Shown here: positions 17,063-26,390 of the stretch, piece by piece
Position numbering within the stretch: position 1 is the stretch's first letter
Layout: each line of letters opens with the position of its first letter
Origin: Sphingomonas sp. Root710
GTDB lineage: Bacteria > Pseudomonadota > Alphaproteobacteria > Sphingomonadales > Sphingomonadaceae
Reading direction: 5' to 3'
Assembly: GCF_001429065.1 (NCBI RefSeq)
Contig: NZ_LMIB01000015.1
Coordinates: 396,905 to 460,904 of the forward strand
DNA: 64,000 nucleotides
The notes under the pieces: generated by a model
What the model was told of the DNA's origin: nothing
The model's database searches: none
Seen by the model: only the letters and a program-made list of their open reading frames with translations
Translations under genes and position numbers: made by a program

Positions 17063-19291
17063 TCAGAAGGAGAAGAGCAGATCGAGACCATAGGTGCGCG
17101 GCGCGCCCGGCATCGCCGAACTGCCCCGTGCGCCGTCGCTCTGGATCTGCGCGACATAATATTTCTCGCGGGTCAGGTTCTTGGCCCAGGCCCGGATCGC
17201 GAAACGGTCGTAGTTGCCAGGCAGCGTATACTTCACCTGCGCGTCGAGCAGGCCGTAGGACGACTGGCGCAGCGCGTTGTCGGCATCCCAGGCGAAGCCG
17301 TCATTATAGGCATAGTTCACGTCGAAATTGAACTTGCCCGCGCTCGTCTCGACCTCATAGTTGAGCCCGACGTTGAAGGTCCACTTCGGGACGCGGACCA
17401 TGTCGTTGCCGCTCGCGTCGAGCGGCGCGAAGCCGTTGACATAACCGCCGACCGGACCAGCCGTCGGGTCGGTGTTGAGATTGGGAACCGGCGTCTGCGC
17501 GTTCGGGAAATTGGTATATTTGGAGTCCAGCCAGCCCCCGCCGAAACGAAGCGTCAATCCGTCGGCCAGCGCCGCCTGCCCTTCCAGCTCGGCACCGTTG
17601 ATCCGCGCCTTGGGGGCGTTGATGATGATGACGGTCGGTCCGTCGAACTGCTGGAACTGCGCGTTCTTGAAGCTGTAGTGGAACAGCGCGCCGTTGAGCC
17701 GCAACCGCCGATCGAACAGCTCGGACTTGAAGCCCACCTCGCTCGCGTCGAGGATTTCCGGCTTCGCCGCCGTCGGCAGGAAGGGCAGCGTGTTGAACAG
17801 CCCGGCCTTGTAGCCCCGGCTCTGCGACGCATAGACCATCACATTATCGTTGATCCTGTAATCGAGCGAGCCCTTGTAGGTGAACTTCTTGAAGGTCTCG
17901 CGACCGGTAACCGTCGGCCCGGGAACCGCCGGTGTTCCCGCCAGGTAGAAGTCGCCGCGTCCCGCGCCGCTCAGCTTGTCCTGGGTATATCGCCCCCCGA
18001 CCGTCAGGTTGAGACTGTCGGTCAGGTGGAAGGTTGCCTGCCCGTAGGCCGCGGCCGACTTGGTGCTGGAGCGGCCATAGGTATCGCTGACCGCCGGAAT
18101 TCCTCCGGTGAAGGAATCGATCGCGAGGCCAGTGAAGCGCGACGGCACATAGGCCGAGCGCGAGTTGAGGTAGAAGGCGCCGACCAGCCAGTCGAAGCTC
18201 GAGCCCGCCTGCGACGCGAGCTGCAATTCCTGCGAGAATTGCCGCACCCGGCCATAAAGATCGGCACGCAGCAGATTGCTGCGGCCGAAGTCGGAATCGA
18301 ACACGATATAGCTCTTGTCGCGACGATAGGCGGTGATCGAGGTCAGCGTGGCGAAATCCAGATCCTGTTCGATCTTGCCCGACAGGCCCCAGTTGCGGCT
18401 GCGACTGACCGGCGTGTCGTTCGCCTCGATGTCGTAGAAGGGAAGTTTCGGCTGCAGACCGAAGGGCGGCACGTCATAGCCGCGCTGGATGCCCGGCAGA
18501 TACTGGCTCTGCGCAATGAAATCGTTGTTCGAGCGGTTATAGTCGCCGGTCAGGGTGACGGTGGTGTTCTCGCCCTTCCAGCGCAGCTTGGCGCGGATCG
18601 CCTTGGTGTTCTCGCGGCCCCAGTCGCGGCCGTCGACGACATTCTTGCCCCAGCCGTCGCCCTGATCGATCAGAAGGCCGGTCACGTCGAACGCGAGGCC
18701 CTCGGCAAGCCCGGCCGACGCATAGAAGCTCGCGCGGGTCGTCTGGTAATTGCCATAGCCGATGCTGCCTTCCGCGGTCGGCGTCTCGCTGGGATCACGG
18801 GTGATGACATGGATCAGGCCGCCGCTGGCGTTGCGGCCGAACAGGGTTCCCTGCGGCCCCTTGAGCACCTCGACCCGGGCGATGCTGTTGAGCTGCAGCA
18901 GCGTGCTCGGCACGCGGACAAGGTAGACGCCGTCGATATAGACCGCGTTGCTCGCCTCGTTGCCGACCAGCGAGCCAGGATTGCCGATGCCGCGCAGGAA
19001 GGGCTGGACCGATCCCGAGGTCGCAAAGATCGTCAGCGACGGGACGATACGGCCGAGGTCGTTGGCGCTGGTGACGTTGGCCGAGGCGAGCGTGCTGCTG
19101 TCCACCGCGCTGACCGCGACGGGCACGTCCTGCAGGTTCTGGCTGCGCTTCTGCGCCGTGACCACGATCTCCTGCAGGCCCTCGCCATCGTCAGCGGCGG
19201 CGGCCTGCGCCCAGCCCGCGGCCGGCATGACCAGCGCGGCTCCCGCCAGGCTGAGTGCGATACGACGCCGAATCCCCAAAGTTGCGCGCAT
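17063..19291 (-). CDS. TonB-dependent outer-membrane receptor
   Basis: A 742-residue receptor with a signal peptide (ending AAGWAQ), TonB box LQEIVVTAQKR, plug domain (DVPVAVSAVDSS to GTLFGRNASGGLIHVIT) and C-terminal barrel strand YGLDLLFSF. GAGAGGGG sits six bases before the ATG. It heads a - strand run with ADC-like, Gfo/Idh/MocA, TetR and P450 genes, which is an unusual set for co-expression with a transporter and suggests the imported compound is a substrate for that run. It is divergent from the AraC gene at 19658. Confidence 0.95.
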   Translation of the reverse strand: MRATLGIRRRIALSLAGAALVMPAAGWAQAAAADDGEGLQEIVVTAQKRSQNLQDVPVAVSAVDSSTLASANVTSANDLGRIVPSLTIFATSGSVQPFLRGIGNPGSLVGNEASNAVYIDGVYLVRVPSTLLQLNSIARVEVLKGPQGTLFGRNASGGLIHVITRDPSETPTAEGSIGYGNYQTTRASFYASAGLAEGLAFDVTGLLIDQGDGWGKNVVDGRDWGRENTKAIRAKLRWKGENTTVTLTGDYNRSNNDFIAQSQYLPGIQRGYDVPPFGLQPKLPFYDIEANDTPVSRSRNWGLSGKIEQDLDFATLTSITAYRRDKSYIVFDSDFGRSNLLRADLYGRVRQFSQELQLASQAGSSFDWLVGAFYLNSRSAYVPSRFTGLAIDSFTGGIPAVSDTYGRSSTKSAAAYGQATFHLTDSLNLTVGGRYTQDKLSGAGRGDFYLAGTPAVPGPTVTGRETFKKFTYKGSLDYRINDNVMVYASQSRGYKAGLFNTLPFLPTAAKPEILDASEVGFKSELFDRRLRLNGALFHYSFKNAQFQQFDGPTVIIINAPKARINGAELEGQAALADGLTLRFGGGWLDSKYTNFPNAQTPVPNLNTDPTAGPVGGYVNGFAPLDASGNDMVRVPKWTFNVGLNYEVETSAGKFNFDVNYAYNDGFAWDADNALRQSSYGLLDAQVKYTLPGNYDRFAIRAWAKNLTREKYYVAQIQSDGARGSSAMPGAPRTYGLDLLFSF

Positions 19292-19452
19292 ATAATCCCC
19301 TCTCTCGTCCTGCCCCCGTGCCGATGTCCGGCGCGGCCGCTATGCCCGGCGGCTGATCCGATGCCAGCGCGCTCCGGCCCGAGCGGATACGGGCGTTGCA
19401 GATGCAGGCTGTTCAATAATGGCGGCTTTTTCACCGACAATGGAGCACGCAC

Positions 19453-19483
19453 GATCGAAAATAGAAAAGCTCAAAATCGAAAG
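19453..19483. promoter_or_regulatory. Candidate AraC operator in the 366-base divergent gap 19292-19657
   Basis: GATCGAAAA (19453-19461) and AATCGAAAG (19475-19483) repeat TCGAAA with a 22-base period. AATCGAAAG also appears as a 21-base direct repeat before the gene at 62850, and AATCGAAAC occurs on the - strand before the receptor at 24495. The gap separates a TonB receptor (-) from an AraC gene (+), so the regulator may act here. No gene is seen in the rest of the gap. Confidence 0.45.
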
Positions 19484-19657
19484 TCTTGCGCGAAACGCTC
19501 GAACGGACCGCCAAAACAATACGCATTTCGGCACATTCGCGCCCATTGCGTTGGATGGAAAAGCAGCCTCATATCAGGATAGCCTATCTGCCGCTGGGCC
19601 AGATCAGGGCCATGCTGCGAGATCCGGACAACCGGACGATTCGAGGATGGGGTCGTT

Positions 19658-20527
19658 ATGCAGGCTATCATGGAGAAATGCCCTTCGCGGGTGATCGCGC
19701 AAAGGGCGCTGGGCCAGGCCGAAGTCGGCATCGTCGATTATCGCTGGCAGGAATCCTTCATCTATCAGGATCAGTTGAACAGCATTCATTACCGGCTGAT
19801 GCCCTTTCAGCTGGACATGCACGGCAGCCTCAGCGGACGCGCCGACCACCATCTCGGCAATCTGTCGCTGCTACCGGCGGGATCGACCCTGCGGGTGGTC
19901 GGCGACGGCCCCGTCCATCGCGCCCGCACCCTGAAATGCAGCTTTGCGCCTGCCTGGGTCGAGCGGTTGCTGGGGCATTCCTTCGACACGAGCGATCTCG
20001 ACGTCGACAATTTCCTGGGGGTGAAGAACGCCCATGCGCGCGCCTGCCTCCATCGCATCTCGCTCGAACTGCTCGAACCGGGGCTCGCGTCCAATGCGTT
20101 GATCGAATCGCTCCTGCAAACGGCGGTGATCGAGATCATCCGCGACACCAGCCGGACGCCGGCGGAAGCATTCCACGCGGACCGGTCGAATTCGGCACGG
20201 TTATCATCGGCGCAGCTCGACCGCGTCACCGCCATGCTCGAGGAAGGGCATGACAGCATCCCCAGCGCATCGGCCCTGGCGAGGGAACTGGGGATGAGCG
20301 TGTCGCATTTTCGCCGCCGCTTTCGCGCCACGACGGGCCAGTCGGTACACGAGTTCATCTCCAACTCCGTCGTCGAGCACGCCAAGAGCCTGTTGGCGAA
20401 CAGCCATCTGTCGATGAAGGAGATCACCTACCGGCTCGGCTTCACCTCGCCGAGCAGCTTCTCGGTGGCGTTCAAGCGCGTAGTCGGCTGCTCGCCAAGC
20501 CATTTCCGCCTTCAGGCGCAGGCCTGA
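19658..20527 (+). CDS. AraC-family transcriptional regulator
   Basis: A 289-residue regulator that matches the AraC protein encoded at 1819 along its length, nearly identical in the second helix-turn-helix (MKEITYRLGFTSPSSFSVAF). The N-terminal sensor half differs more, consistent with a different or related effector. GAGGATGGGG precedes the ATG at 19658; a second in-frame ATG lies four codons on. It is divergent from a TonB receptor and converges with the MFS gene. The two paralogues may recognise similar operators (inference). Confidence 0.92.
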   Translation: MQAIMEKCPSRVIAQRALGQAEVGIVDYRWQESFIYQDQLNSIHYRLMPFQLDMHGSLSGRADHHLGNLSLLPAGSTLRVVGDGPVHRARTLKCSFAPAWVERLLGHSFDTSDLDVDNFLGVKNAHARACLHRISLELLEPGLASNALIESLLQTAVIEIIRDTSRTPAEAFHADRSNSARLSSAQLDRVTAMLEEGHDSIPSASALARELGMSVSHFRRRFRATTGQSVHEFISNSVVEHAKSLLANSHLSMKEITYRLGFTSPSSFSVAFKRVVGCSPSHFRLQAQA

Positions 20528-20542
20528 AGGCGCGGCGGCGGA

Positions 20543-21931
20543 TCAATCCTCGGGCAGCTCGCGCATAAGGCGCAGTCCGCTGAAGAAGAGCAGCGCCATC
20601 AGCGGGAAGGACAGGCCGCTGATCAGCGCGATCGACGTGCCGACCGCCAGCGGATCCCGCATCACATAATCGGTGACGAGCGCCGTCGACAGCGGCCCGA
20701 ACCCAGAGCCAAGGATTGCGCCGATCAGGATGTAGGTGGCCGTCACCCGTCCGCGCACCGCACGCGGCGCGATCTTCTGCCAGGTCGAGTAGGAACCCGC
20801 CGACGTCGCGCCGAACATGACCAGTCCGCCGGACAGCATCGCCAGCGCCACGACCGGAGACGGCACGAAATAAGCACCGGCGAAGAGGGGGGTCGCGATC
20901 AGCGAAGCGATGCCGGCGACCAGGAAATAGGCGTCGGTGCGGCCACGCCGGTAGAGGCGGTCCATCAACACGCCGCCCGCGAAGGCTCCGAAAGCCCCCG
21001 ACAGGCCGACGATCAGGCCGTAGGTCCAGCCCACATCGGTCGCGGTCCATTTGAAGACGCGGATGAAATAGGTCGGCGTCCAGGCGGTTATCGCATAGCT
21101 GACGAAGGCGGCGATGCCGAAGCCGCCATAAGCGATCGTGACGATCCGCCAGCGTTCGCGCAGGAAGGCGGACAGCTTCGCCGCATCCGGCTGCGCGCGG
21201 ACCCGGCGGAGATGATCGGCGGGGCGCGGCTCGTAGATGAGGAAGGCCAGCAAGCCGACCAACAAGCCGGGCAGGCCGGTCGCGATCAACACCGCCTGCC
21301 ATGGCGCCAGCTGTCCGAAAACCGGAAAATCGACCGTAGCCTGACCGGCGAACAGGCTGACCACCCAGCCTCCGACGGTCAGCGCTACGCCGCCGCCGAT
21401 GTAGAAGCCCGCCGAATAGACGCCCAGCGGCGTCGCCACGCGGTCGCGCGGAAACAGATCGCTGATCAGCGAGACGGCGGTAGGACCCATGCTCGCCTCG
21501 CCGACGCCGACGAAGGTGCGGCTGGCGAACATTTGCCAGAAATTGCGCGCAAGTCCGCAGGAGGCCGAAGCGAGCGACCATATGGTGATGCCCGCGAACA
21601 GGATGATGCGCCGCGGATAGCGGTCCACTGCCCAGCCGATCGGCAGGCCGGCAACGGCATAAAGCAGCGCGAAAGCGAGTCCCTGCAGCAGCCCGAGCTG
21701 CGTATCGGTCAGGCCTAGATCGGCTTTGATCGGGTCCACCAGCAGCGCGATGATCTGCCGATCCAGAAAGGAGAAGAGCGAAAAGACCAGCAATATGCCG
21801 ACCGAACACCAGGCGGCGACGGGCCGGTAGGGCATGTCCGCGCCCGGCTCCGTCCGCGGAGCCGCCGCACTGCCGGATGCTGCCTCCGCCGATATGGGCT
21901 GCTCAAGCGGCGGCGGTTCGGCCATCCTCAT
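20543..21931 (-). CDS. Major facilitator superfamily transporter
   Basis: A 462-residue inner-membrane protein with twelve predicted hydrophobic segments and the loop 2-3 motif GWAVDRYPRR that marks MFS carriers (residues about 98-107). An N-terminal hydrophilic tail of some 38 residues precedes the first segment. Subfamily resembles the sphingolipid/spinster-type or aromatic-acid carriers, so import or export of an organic acid or hydrophobic compound is plausible. It lies 68 bases downstream of the TonB receptor gene, directly after a strong terminator, so its expression may depend on read-through or a promoter inside the receptor gene. Confidence 0.9.
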   Translation of the reverse strand: MRMAEPPPLEQPISAEAASGSAAAPRTEPGADMPYRPVAAWCSVGILLVFSLFSFLDRQIIALLVDPIKADLGLTDTQLGLLQGLAFALLYAVAGLPIGWAVDRYPRRIILFAGITIWSLASASCGLARNFWQMFASRTFVGVGEASMGPTAVSLISDLFPRDRVATPLGVYSAGFYIGGGVALTVGGWVVSLFAGQATVDFPVFGQLAPWQAVLIATGLPGLLVGLLAFLIYEPRPADHLRRVRAQPDAAKLSAFLRERWRIVTIAYGGFGIAAFVSYAITAWTPTYFIRVFKWTATDVGWTYGLIVGLSGAFGAFAGGVLMDRLYRRGRTDAYFLVAGIASLIATPLFAGAYFVPSPVVALAMLSGGLVMFGATSAGSYSTWQKIAPRAVRGRVTATYILIGAILGSGFGPLSTALVTDYVMRDPLAVGTSIALISGLSFPLMALLFFSGLRLMRELPED

Positions 21932-21950
21932 GCGGATCTCATGCTCCAGT

Positions 21951-21988
21951 AAAAAAAGAGGCCGCCGGACGATATCCGTCCGACGGCC
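21951..21988 (-). terminator. Rho-independent terminator after TonB receptor, inside MFS leader
   Basis: On the - strand a 12-base stem with one G-T pair (21988-21977 with 21971-21960) and a 5-base loop is followed by a short TC and seven T. The T run ends about 20 bases before the MFS start codon and just before its GGAG site, so the hairpin sits in the transport gene's leader. Confidence 0.9.
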
Positions 21989-21999
21989 CCTGCGTCACG

Positions 22000-24495
22000 T
22001 CAGAACTTGTAGGAGACGGTCGCGCCGTAGGTCGCCGGCATCCCCGCGAAGCGGACGATGACGTCCGACACGCGAACCACGTTCGTCGAATAATATTTGT
22101 TGAAGATGTTCTTGCCCCAGATGAACGCCTTCCAGCGGCCATCGGCATCCTCGACGCCGAGCTGTCCGTCGATCAACGTATATTCGTCGATCTTGAACGG
22201 CGCGAGGTTGGGTTGCGGCGTATTCGGCGGCGTGAACACGGCCGAAGTCTTGCTGCGATAGGAGACGTTCAGGCCGATGAAGCCATTGAGCGTCGCACTG
22301 ACCGGATGCTCGTAGTTGATGTCACCGTTCAAGCTGTACTTCGGCGTGAAGTTGAACGGGGATCCGGCCTGATCCTGCAGGATACCGTCGACCGTCTGGC
22401 CGGTGTAGCGCAGGATCTTGCTCTTGATGTAGGTCCCGCTGCCGCTCAGGGTCAGACCCTCGATCGGGCGCAGCGTGGCCGAAGCCTCGAAGCCCTTCAG
22501 GCGCGATTTGGGGATGGTATCCTGCGCGTTGATGTTGCCGAACGGCGGGCCGACAAAGACGCGGGCGCGCAGTTGCTTGTCGATATAGTCATATCGGAAC
22601 GCCGCCGCCTCGAAGCTGAACATCCGACCCAGGCGGAAGCGTCCGCCCAGCTCATAGGCCGTCAGCTTTTCCTGGACCACCGGATTATAGGCGACATGGT
22701 CGGTGGTGTTCAGGGTCGAGAAGTTGCCCGCCTTGTAGCCGCGGCTGACCCGCGCATAGACCAGCGAGCTCGGTGTCGGCTTGAAGTTCAGGTTGACGTT
22801 CCAAGGAACGTTGTCCTCCTTCAGCGTACGATTGGCGAAGCCCGGCGTGAGCAGCGGAAGACCGGCGGTATCCTGCTGTTGCACCGCCGCCGTCGTATAG
22901 ACCGCGTAGCATTGTCCGGCGACGAGCTGGGGGATGGGAGGCAGCCCCGCGCCAGCGCGGAACGTGTTGATGAGCGCGGTATAGGCCGGGGTCGAGAAGG
23001 CGTCGATCGGCGCGCCGCAGCCGCGGAACTTGCGGGTATCCTCGCTGAGCCGGATGCCGCCCGACAAGGTCAGCTGGTCGGTCAGCTCGGCATCGATGCT
23101 GGTGAACACTGCCCAGTTCTTGATACGCTGGCGCGCCAGGATCCGGCCGCCGTTCGACGGGAAGCCGAAGATGTTCTGCACCGCCGAGGCGTTGCGCAGA
23201 AACTGAGTGACGTCGTCATTGGTACGGTCGTTGCCGTAATTGGCGCCGACCAGCCAGTGGATGTTTGCGAAGTCCGCGGTCATGCGGACTTCCTGCGCGA
23301 AGGACTTGATCTCGCCCTTCTGGAAATTGGCGAGATTTTCGGAGACGGCTGTGCCGTCGAATTCCGATGTCTGGTCGCGTTTCAGCTTGGCGTAGGAAGT
23401 GATCGAGGTCAGCGCGATCGTGTCGTTGAGCTGCCATTCGGCACGCACCGATCCCTGCCAGAAGCTGTCGTCGCGATCGAAGTCGCGGCCCGCATCCCAA
23501 TCAGCCGCGCGTGGATTGCGGCCGGGCAGCAATTCGGGGCGGGTGATGACCGGATTGTTCGCCGCGGTGACGCGCGTGCCCGTCAGCGCATTGATCGGGC
23601 AACCCGGTAGACGGCCGACCGGAGCGCTGCAGCTCGCCGGATTGGCACCATCGACGACTACGAGATTGCGGTCGACATTGAACGAGTTACCCGGGAACAC
23701 CGCGACCAGCTGAGGTGCGATCGTGTCCGACTTGTCGATCCAGCCATTGGCGTTGAACGACACCTTGAAATTGTCGGACGGCTCCCAATCGAGGATCGCG
23801 CGGGCGGTATAGTTGCGCACCTTGCCGAGGCTGTCGTTGCGCGAGAGGCTTTCCTGCCATCCATCGCCGAAGCTACCGCGCACCGCGACACGCGCCTTCA
23901 GCGTCGGCGCCAGCGGGCCACTGACGAAGCCCTCGACATTGCCGCGCATGAAACGGCCGAGCGTGGCCGAGATGCCAGCAGCGAATTCGTCGGTCGGCTT
24001 GTTGGCGATATAGTTGATCGCGCCACCGGTCGAGTTCTGGCCATAGAGCGTGCCCTGCGGGCCCTTCAGCACTTCGACGCGCTGCAGGTCGAGCGCTGTG
24101 CCCTGTGTCATCACCGGATAAGCGAGCGGCACTTCGTCGACATAGATGGCGACCGAAGAGCTCGAGCCGATCGAAGGCTCGTTGATGCCAACGCCGCGCA
24201 GCGTGTAGATCGGTGTCGAGAAGCCGCTGTCGCTGACCGAAAGTCCGGGAACCAGCTTGGACAGGTCCGAGACATTGTTGAAATTGCGGGTCTGAAGTGC
24301 CTCGCCGCCGATTGCGCTGATCGACATGCCGACGTCGGACAGCGCCTGCTCGCGGCGCTGCGCCGTGACGACGATTTCGCCGATGTCGGCATCGTCCACG
24401 GCGGCTTGCGGCGCGGCCGCCGTCTGCGCGTATGCGCCGGCCGGCAACGCAACCATCGCGCTTGCCGTCAGCAATAGAATCTTTCTGGAAATCAT
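22000..24495 (-). CDS. TonB-dependent outer-membrane receptor
   Basis: An 831-residue receptor, the largest of the three here. It has a signal peptide ending PAGAYAQ, a TonB box (IGEIVVTAQRR), plug domain (LSDVGMSISAIGG to GTLYGQNSTGGAINYI) and a barrel that ends YGATVSYKF. Extra length lies in the barrel loops, including a cysteine-containing stretch (SCSAPVGRLPGCP) that could form a surface disulfide. Gene order TonB receptor-terminator-MFS suggests outer- and inner-membrane transport of one compound class. Upstream (24496-24673) lies a short AT-rich gap with an AraC-like half-site. Confidence 0.95.
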   Translation of the reverse strand: MISRKILLLTASAMVALPAGAYAQTAAAPQAAVDDADIGEIVVTAQRREQALSDVGMSISAIGGEALQTRNFNNVSDLSKLVPGLSVSDSGFSTPIYTLRGVGINEPSIGSSSSVAIYVDEVPLAYPVMTQGTALDLQRVEVLKGPQGTLYGQNSTGGAINYIANKPTDEFAAGISATLGRFMRGNVEGFVSGPLAPTLKARVAVRGSFGDGWQESLSRNDSLGKVRNYTARAILDWEPSDNFKVSFNANGWIDKSDTIAPQLVAVFPGNSFNVDRNLVVVDGANPASCSAPVGRLPGCPINALTGTRVTAANNPVITRPELLPGRNPRAADWDAGRDFDRDDSFWQGSVRAEWQLNDTIALTSITSYAKLKRDQTSEFDGTAVSENLANFQKGEIKSFAQEVRMTADFANIHWLVGANYGNDRTNDDVTQFLRNASAVQNIFGFPSNGGRILARQRIKNWAVFTSIDAELTDQLTLSGGIRLSEDTRKFRGCGAPIDAFSTPAYTALINTFRAGAGLPPIPQLVAGQCYAVYTTAAVQQQDTAGLPLLTPGFANRTLKEDNVPWNVNLNFKPTPSSLVYARVSRGYKAGNFSTLNTTDHVAYNPVVQEKLTAYELGGRFRLGRMFSFEAAAFRYDYIDKQLRARVFVGPPFGNINAQDTIPKSRLKGFEASATLRPIEGLTLSGSGTYIKSKILRYTGQTVDGILQDQAGSPFNFTPKYSLNGDINYEHPVSATLNGFIGLNVSYRSKTSAVFTPPNTPQPNLAPFKIDEYTLIDGQLGVEDADGRWKAFIWGKNIFNKYYSTNVVRVSDVIVRFAGMPATYGATVSYKF

Positions 24496-24604
24496 CTTTC
24501 CACCCCTCTCATGGCAATATCGGGTATTCTTCGACCCGCGTCTCTCCGGACGGATAAGCAGCCGGCAAACATGTCTTAACCGATGGTCGGTTTTTGATAG
24601 TGTC

Positions 24605-24613
24605 GTTTCGATT
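24605..24613 (-). promoter_or_regulatory. AATCGAAAC half-site before TonB receptor
   Basis: On the - strand, AAAATCGAAAC lies about 110 bases upstream of the receptor start at 24495 and matches the AATCGAAA core of the repeats at 19453-19483 and 62712-62741. A second, weaker CCGAAA lies 32 bases further upstream. Shared control by an AraC paralogue is possible. Confidence 0.3.
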
Positions 24614-24673
24614 TTCGTAAGAGAGCTTCATTTTGTATTTCGGTGCAAAATGGATCGATCGCCGCGAACTTCA

Positions 24674-25501
24674 TCAAGTTACGGGAAAATCGGCAGTTTC
24701 CCAGGGCTGCGGCACCTTGTCCGTGTGCTGGACATCCATGGTGTGGTTGAGCACCGTCCGCCCGCCATCGACGAAAATCATTTGTCCGGTGATATAGCTG
24801 GCATCGTCGCTGGCGAGAAACGCCACCGCCGCCGCCTGCTCGTCCGGCCGGGAATAACGGCCGAGCGGCGTGCGCGCCAGCATCGGCCCCTTCATGTCGG
24901 GATGGTTGAGCACGGCGTCGGCAGCCGGGGTCAGCGTCGACCCCGGCGCAACGGCGTTGACGCGGATGCCATGGGGTGCGAGCGCGACCGCCATCGCGCG
25001 GGTCAGCCCCGCAAGCCCGGACTTCGATGCCGAATAGGCGACCTGAGCCCCCGCCGCGAGTGCGGCGGCAACTGACGTTATATTGATGATCGATCCCGCC
25101 GCCTTGCGGCCGACCAGATGGCGGGCGACGCCCTGGCCCAGATAGAAGGGCCCCTGCAGATTGACCTCCAGCTCGCTTGCGAACATCGCGCTGGTCAATT
25201 CGAAGAAATCGACGAGCTGGATCTTCGCCGCCGAGTTGACGGCTATGTCCACCTTGCCGAAGCGGCCGACGGCCGCCTCGATCAACGATTGGACCGCCGC
25301 CTCATCGGATATGTCGCAAGCCGTGAACGCGGCCTCGCCGCCCGCAGCGCGGATCGCCGCCGCGGCGGCCTCACCCGCCTCACGCTGCAGGTCGCACAGC
25401 ATGACGGCGGCGCCTTCCTCCGCCAGCCTTTCGGCGCACGCAAGACCGATGCCGCGCGCTGCCCCGGTGACGATCGCCACCCGTCCGTCGAGCCGCCTCA
25501 T
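24674..25501 (-). CDS. Short-chain dehydrogenase/reductase
   Basis: A 275-residue classical SDR: TGAARGIG coenzyme motif near residue 12, NSAA at the end of strand 4, catalytic Ser and YSASK, and an IFVDGG C-terminal motif. It interconverts an alcohol and a ketone with NAD(P). The ATG at 25501 overlaps the GST stop by four bases, so the two genes are translationally coupled. The frame is open to 25717 but that region encodes the GST. Substrate unknown; one of five SDRs in the window. Confidence 0.92.
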   Translation of the reverse strand: MRRLDGRVAIVTGAARGIGLACAERLAEEGAAVMLCDLQREAGEAAAAAIRAAGGEAAFTACDISDEAAVQSLIEAAVGRFGKVDIAVNSAAKIQLVDFFELTSAMFASELEVNLQGPFYLGQGVARHLVGRKAAGSIINITSVAAALAAGAQVAYSASKSGLAGLTRAMAVALAPHGIRVNAVAPGSTLTPAADAVLNHPDMKGPMLARTPLGRYSRPDEQAAAVAFLASDDASYITGQMIFVDGGRTVLNHTMDVQHTDKVPQPWETADFPVT

Positions 25502-26208
25502 TTGACCGCATGTGCCCCGAACAGGATCCGGCGCTCGTCCTCGCTCATCATCCCGTGGTTCTTGACGACCGGGCTGCCGGTGAAATCGAACATCGTCTGA
25601 TAGGCGCGCTGCACCGCCGGCCGATCGCGGATCGCCAGAAACCAGCGCTTCAGATCGGGCACCGCATCGAGATCGATCTGATCGCGCCGGGCATGGGCGA
25701 AAATCCAGGGGAAGCACGCCATGTCCGCAATTGAATAGTCACCGGCGATGAAATCGCGTCCCTGGAGCCGGCGGTCGAGCACGGCGAGCAGGCGATCATG
25801 CTCCGCACCGTAGCGCTTGAGCGCATAGTCGATCGGTTCAGGCGCATAGTTGCGGAAATGAACGACCTGGCCGCCGATCGGACCGAGTCCCGCGACCTGC
25901 CAGATCAGCCATTGCAGCGTCTCCAGCCGTATGAGCGGATCGGCGGACAGATGGCTTCCATATTTCTCCGCAAGATAGAGCAGGATCGCGCCGGATTCGA
26001 ATATCGGCACCGGTTCGCCGGAAATCCGGGGCGCATGATCGATGATCGTCGGCAACCGGCTGTTCGGCGATATCCTCACGAAATCGGGCGCATATTGCTC
26101 TCCCTTGCCGACGTTGAGCGGCGTCAGCTTGAACTCGACGCCCGTCTCCTCGAGGAAGATCAAAACCTTCTGCGCATTGGCGGACGTCCAGTAGAAAAGC
26201 TCGATCAT
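25498..26208 (-). CDS. Glutathione S-transferase family protein
   Basis: A 236-residue GST whose thioredoxin-like domain (SRLPTIID cis-proline, FESGAILLYLAEKYG) and helical domain (YSIADMACFPWIFA) closely match the GST at 2757. The ATG at 26208 follows GGGAGGCGAGG; longer open-frame sequence upstream is non-coding. The YghU-like subgroup uses glutathione for disulfide reduction or conjugation. It heads a two-gene run with the SDR at 24674. Having two related GSTs in one region suggests duplicated detoxification or thiol-dependent steps. Confidence 0.9.
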   Translation of the reverse strand: MIELFYWTSANAQKVLIFLEETGVEFKLTPLNVGKGEQYAPDFVRISPNSRLPTIIDHAPRISGEPVPIFESGAILLYLAEKYGSHLSADPLIRLETLQWLIWQVAGLGPIGGQVVHFRNYAPEPIDYALKRYGAEHDRLLAVLDRRLQGRDFIAGDYSIADMACFPWIFAHARRDQIDLDAVPDLKRWFLAIRDRPAVQRAYQTMFDFTGSPVVKNHGMMSEDERRILFGAHAVK

Positions 26209-26390
26209 CCTCGCCTCCCGATATTCGAAGCCTGCTGTGATGCGGACCATGCACATCGGACGGAAGGCGCGTGCAAGAGGGGGCCGGTCGAATGGAAAAG
26301 CTTTGATGCTAAAAGCTAAGCCAATCCATCTGCGGCGGCCGCGCGGGCGGCCTAATCGTGATCCGAGACGATATAGTGGAGGATCATCGC

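Noticed and set aside
17042-19582. Long + strand open frame of about 846 codons
   Set aside because: It is the complement of the TonB receptor gene, which has signal peptide, TonB box and plug motifs; the antisense frame shows no domain pattern.
21877-23610. Long + strand open frame over the third TonB receptor
   Set aside because: Antisense to the receptor gene and without recognisable motifs.
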